A model generated the notes under the pieces. It did not search any database. It was not told the DNA's origin and saw only the letters and a program-made list of their open reading frames with translations. The translations under genes and the position numbers were made by a program. DNA of 64,000 nt from Bemisia tabaci (lineage: Eukaryota; Arthropoda; Insecta; Hemiptera; Aleyrodidae): the NCBI RefSeq assembly GCF_918797505.1, contig NC_092801.1, positions 33,866,487-33,930,486 of the forward strand, given 5' to 3'. Below, piece after piece: positions 63,936 to 64,000 of the stretch (positions are counted from its first letter, which is position 1; the number at the start of each line of letters is the position of its first letter).

Positions 63936-64000
63936 TTTTCTTCTGTTTCTCTTTATTACATTTTTTTACTGATCATTTCTTGTAAATCTAATTGAATCCC

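Larger units (their letters stand above)
54232..64000 (+). repeat. Large segmental duplication, copy B
   Basis: Direct-orientation copy of 2318 to about 17130, continuing past the window end. It lacks the mariner-derived foldback and the 3.3-kb AAA/TTT foldback of copy A and keeps the empty sites. It has one 162-bp and one 437-bp unit fewer. It retains the complete CACTGG element at 58015-58243 that is truncated in copy A. Confidence 0.95.

Overview
This is AT-rich eukaryotic DNA with no bacterial gene organisation: introns with GTAAGT donors and pyrimidine-AG acceptors, AATAAA signals, and a dense load of foldback and miniature transposons. An arthropod, most likely an insect and perhaps a hemipteran, fits the mariner, piggyBac, hAT and non-LTR fragments and a conserved arthropod transposon-associated exon (53213-53524). 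The species cannot be fixed from the sequence alone. Two runs of exactly 500 N (1818-2317, 19200-19699) show this is a gapped draft scaffold.

Layout. The backbone is one large direct segmental duplication. Copy A runs from the first gap (2318) to at least about 17130. Copy B runs from about 54232 past the end of the window. Each copy carries the same two-exon gene for a small secreted protein: signal-peptide exon at 4547-4594 or 55374-55421, mature-protein exon at 8871-9389 or 59654-60172. Intron 1 is packed with a decayed LTR-retrotransposon reverse-transcriptase fragment, foldback elements and tandem repeats. Downstream come AATAAA-bearing repeats, a two-fold repeated 120-bp block, a roughly 101-bp tandem array, a 437-bp array and a roughly 137-bp array. 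Because the copies are nearly identical, each acts as an empty-site control for insertions in the other. A mariner-derived foldback (2985-3991, TA duplication) and a 3.3-kb foldback (13298-16622, inserted between AAA and TTT with no duplication) are present only in copy A.

Between the copies (17-54 kb) lies a transposon graveyard with isolated exon-like pieces. From left to right: dispersed direct repeats; a non-LTR reverse-transcriptase tail; a 1.6-kb CACTG-ended element holding a perfect 170-bp palindrome; coiled-coil and duplicated exon-like ORFs; an ORF split by a hAT-type miniature element; an exact 189-bp tandem array; a gene fragment with a BESS-like segment; a second AAA/TTT-flanked foldback (31733-37432) that itself carries a 1.7-kb insertion with an 8-9 bp duplication; an acidic 261-residue ORF; a piggyBac transposase fragment with its TTAA end; an RPA70-like OB-fold remnant; satellite-like arrays; a CpG-rich putative first exon on the minus strand; many CACTGG-ended miniature elements, one expanded six-fold; and two exon-like ORFs just before copy B.

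The strongest observation is the pair of large foldback elements with GGG...CCC ends lying precisely between AAA and TTT, one of them with a paralogous AAATTT empty site. This is the behaviour described for Spy transposons, which make no target-site duplication. Apart from the secreted-protein pair, few coding calls are secure, and functions are given only where residues are recognisable.
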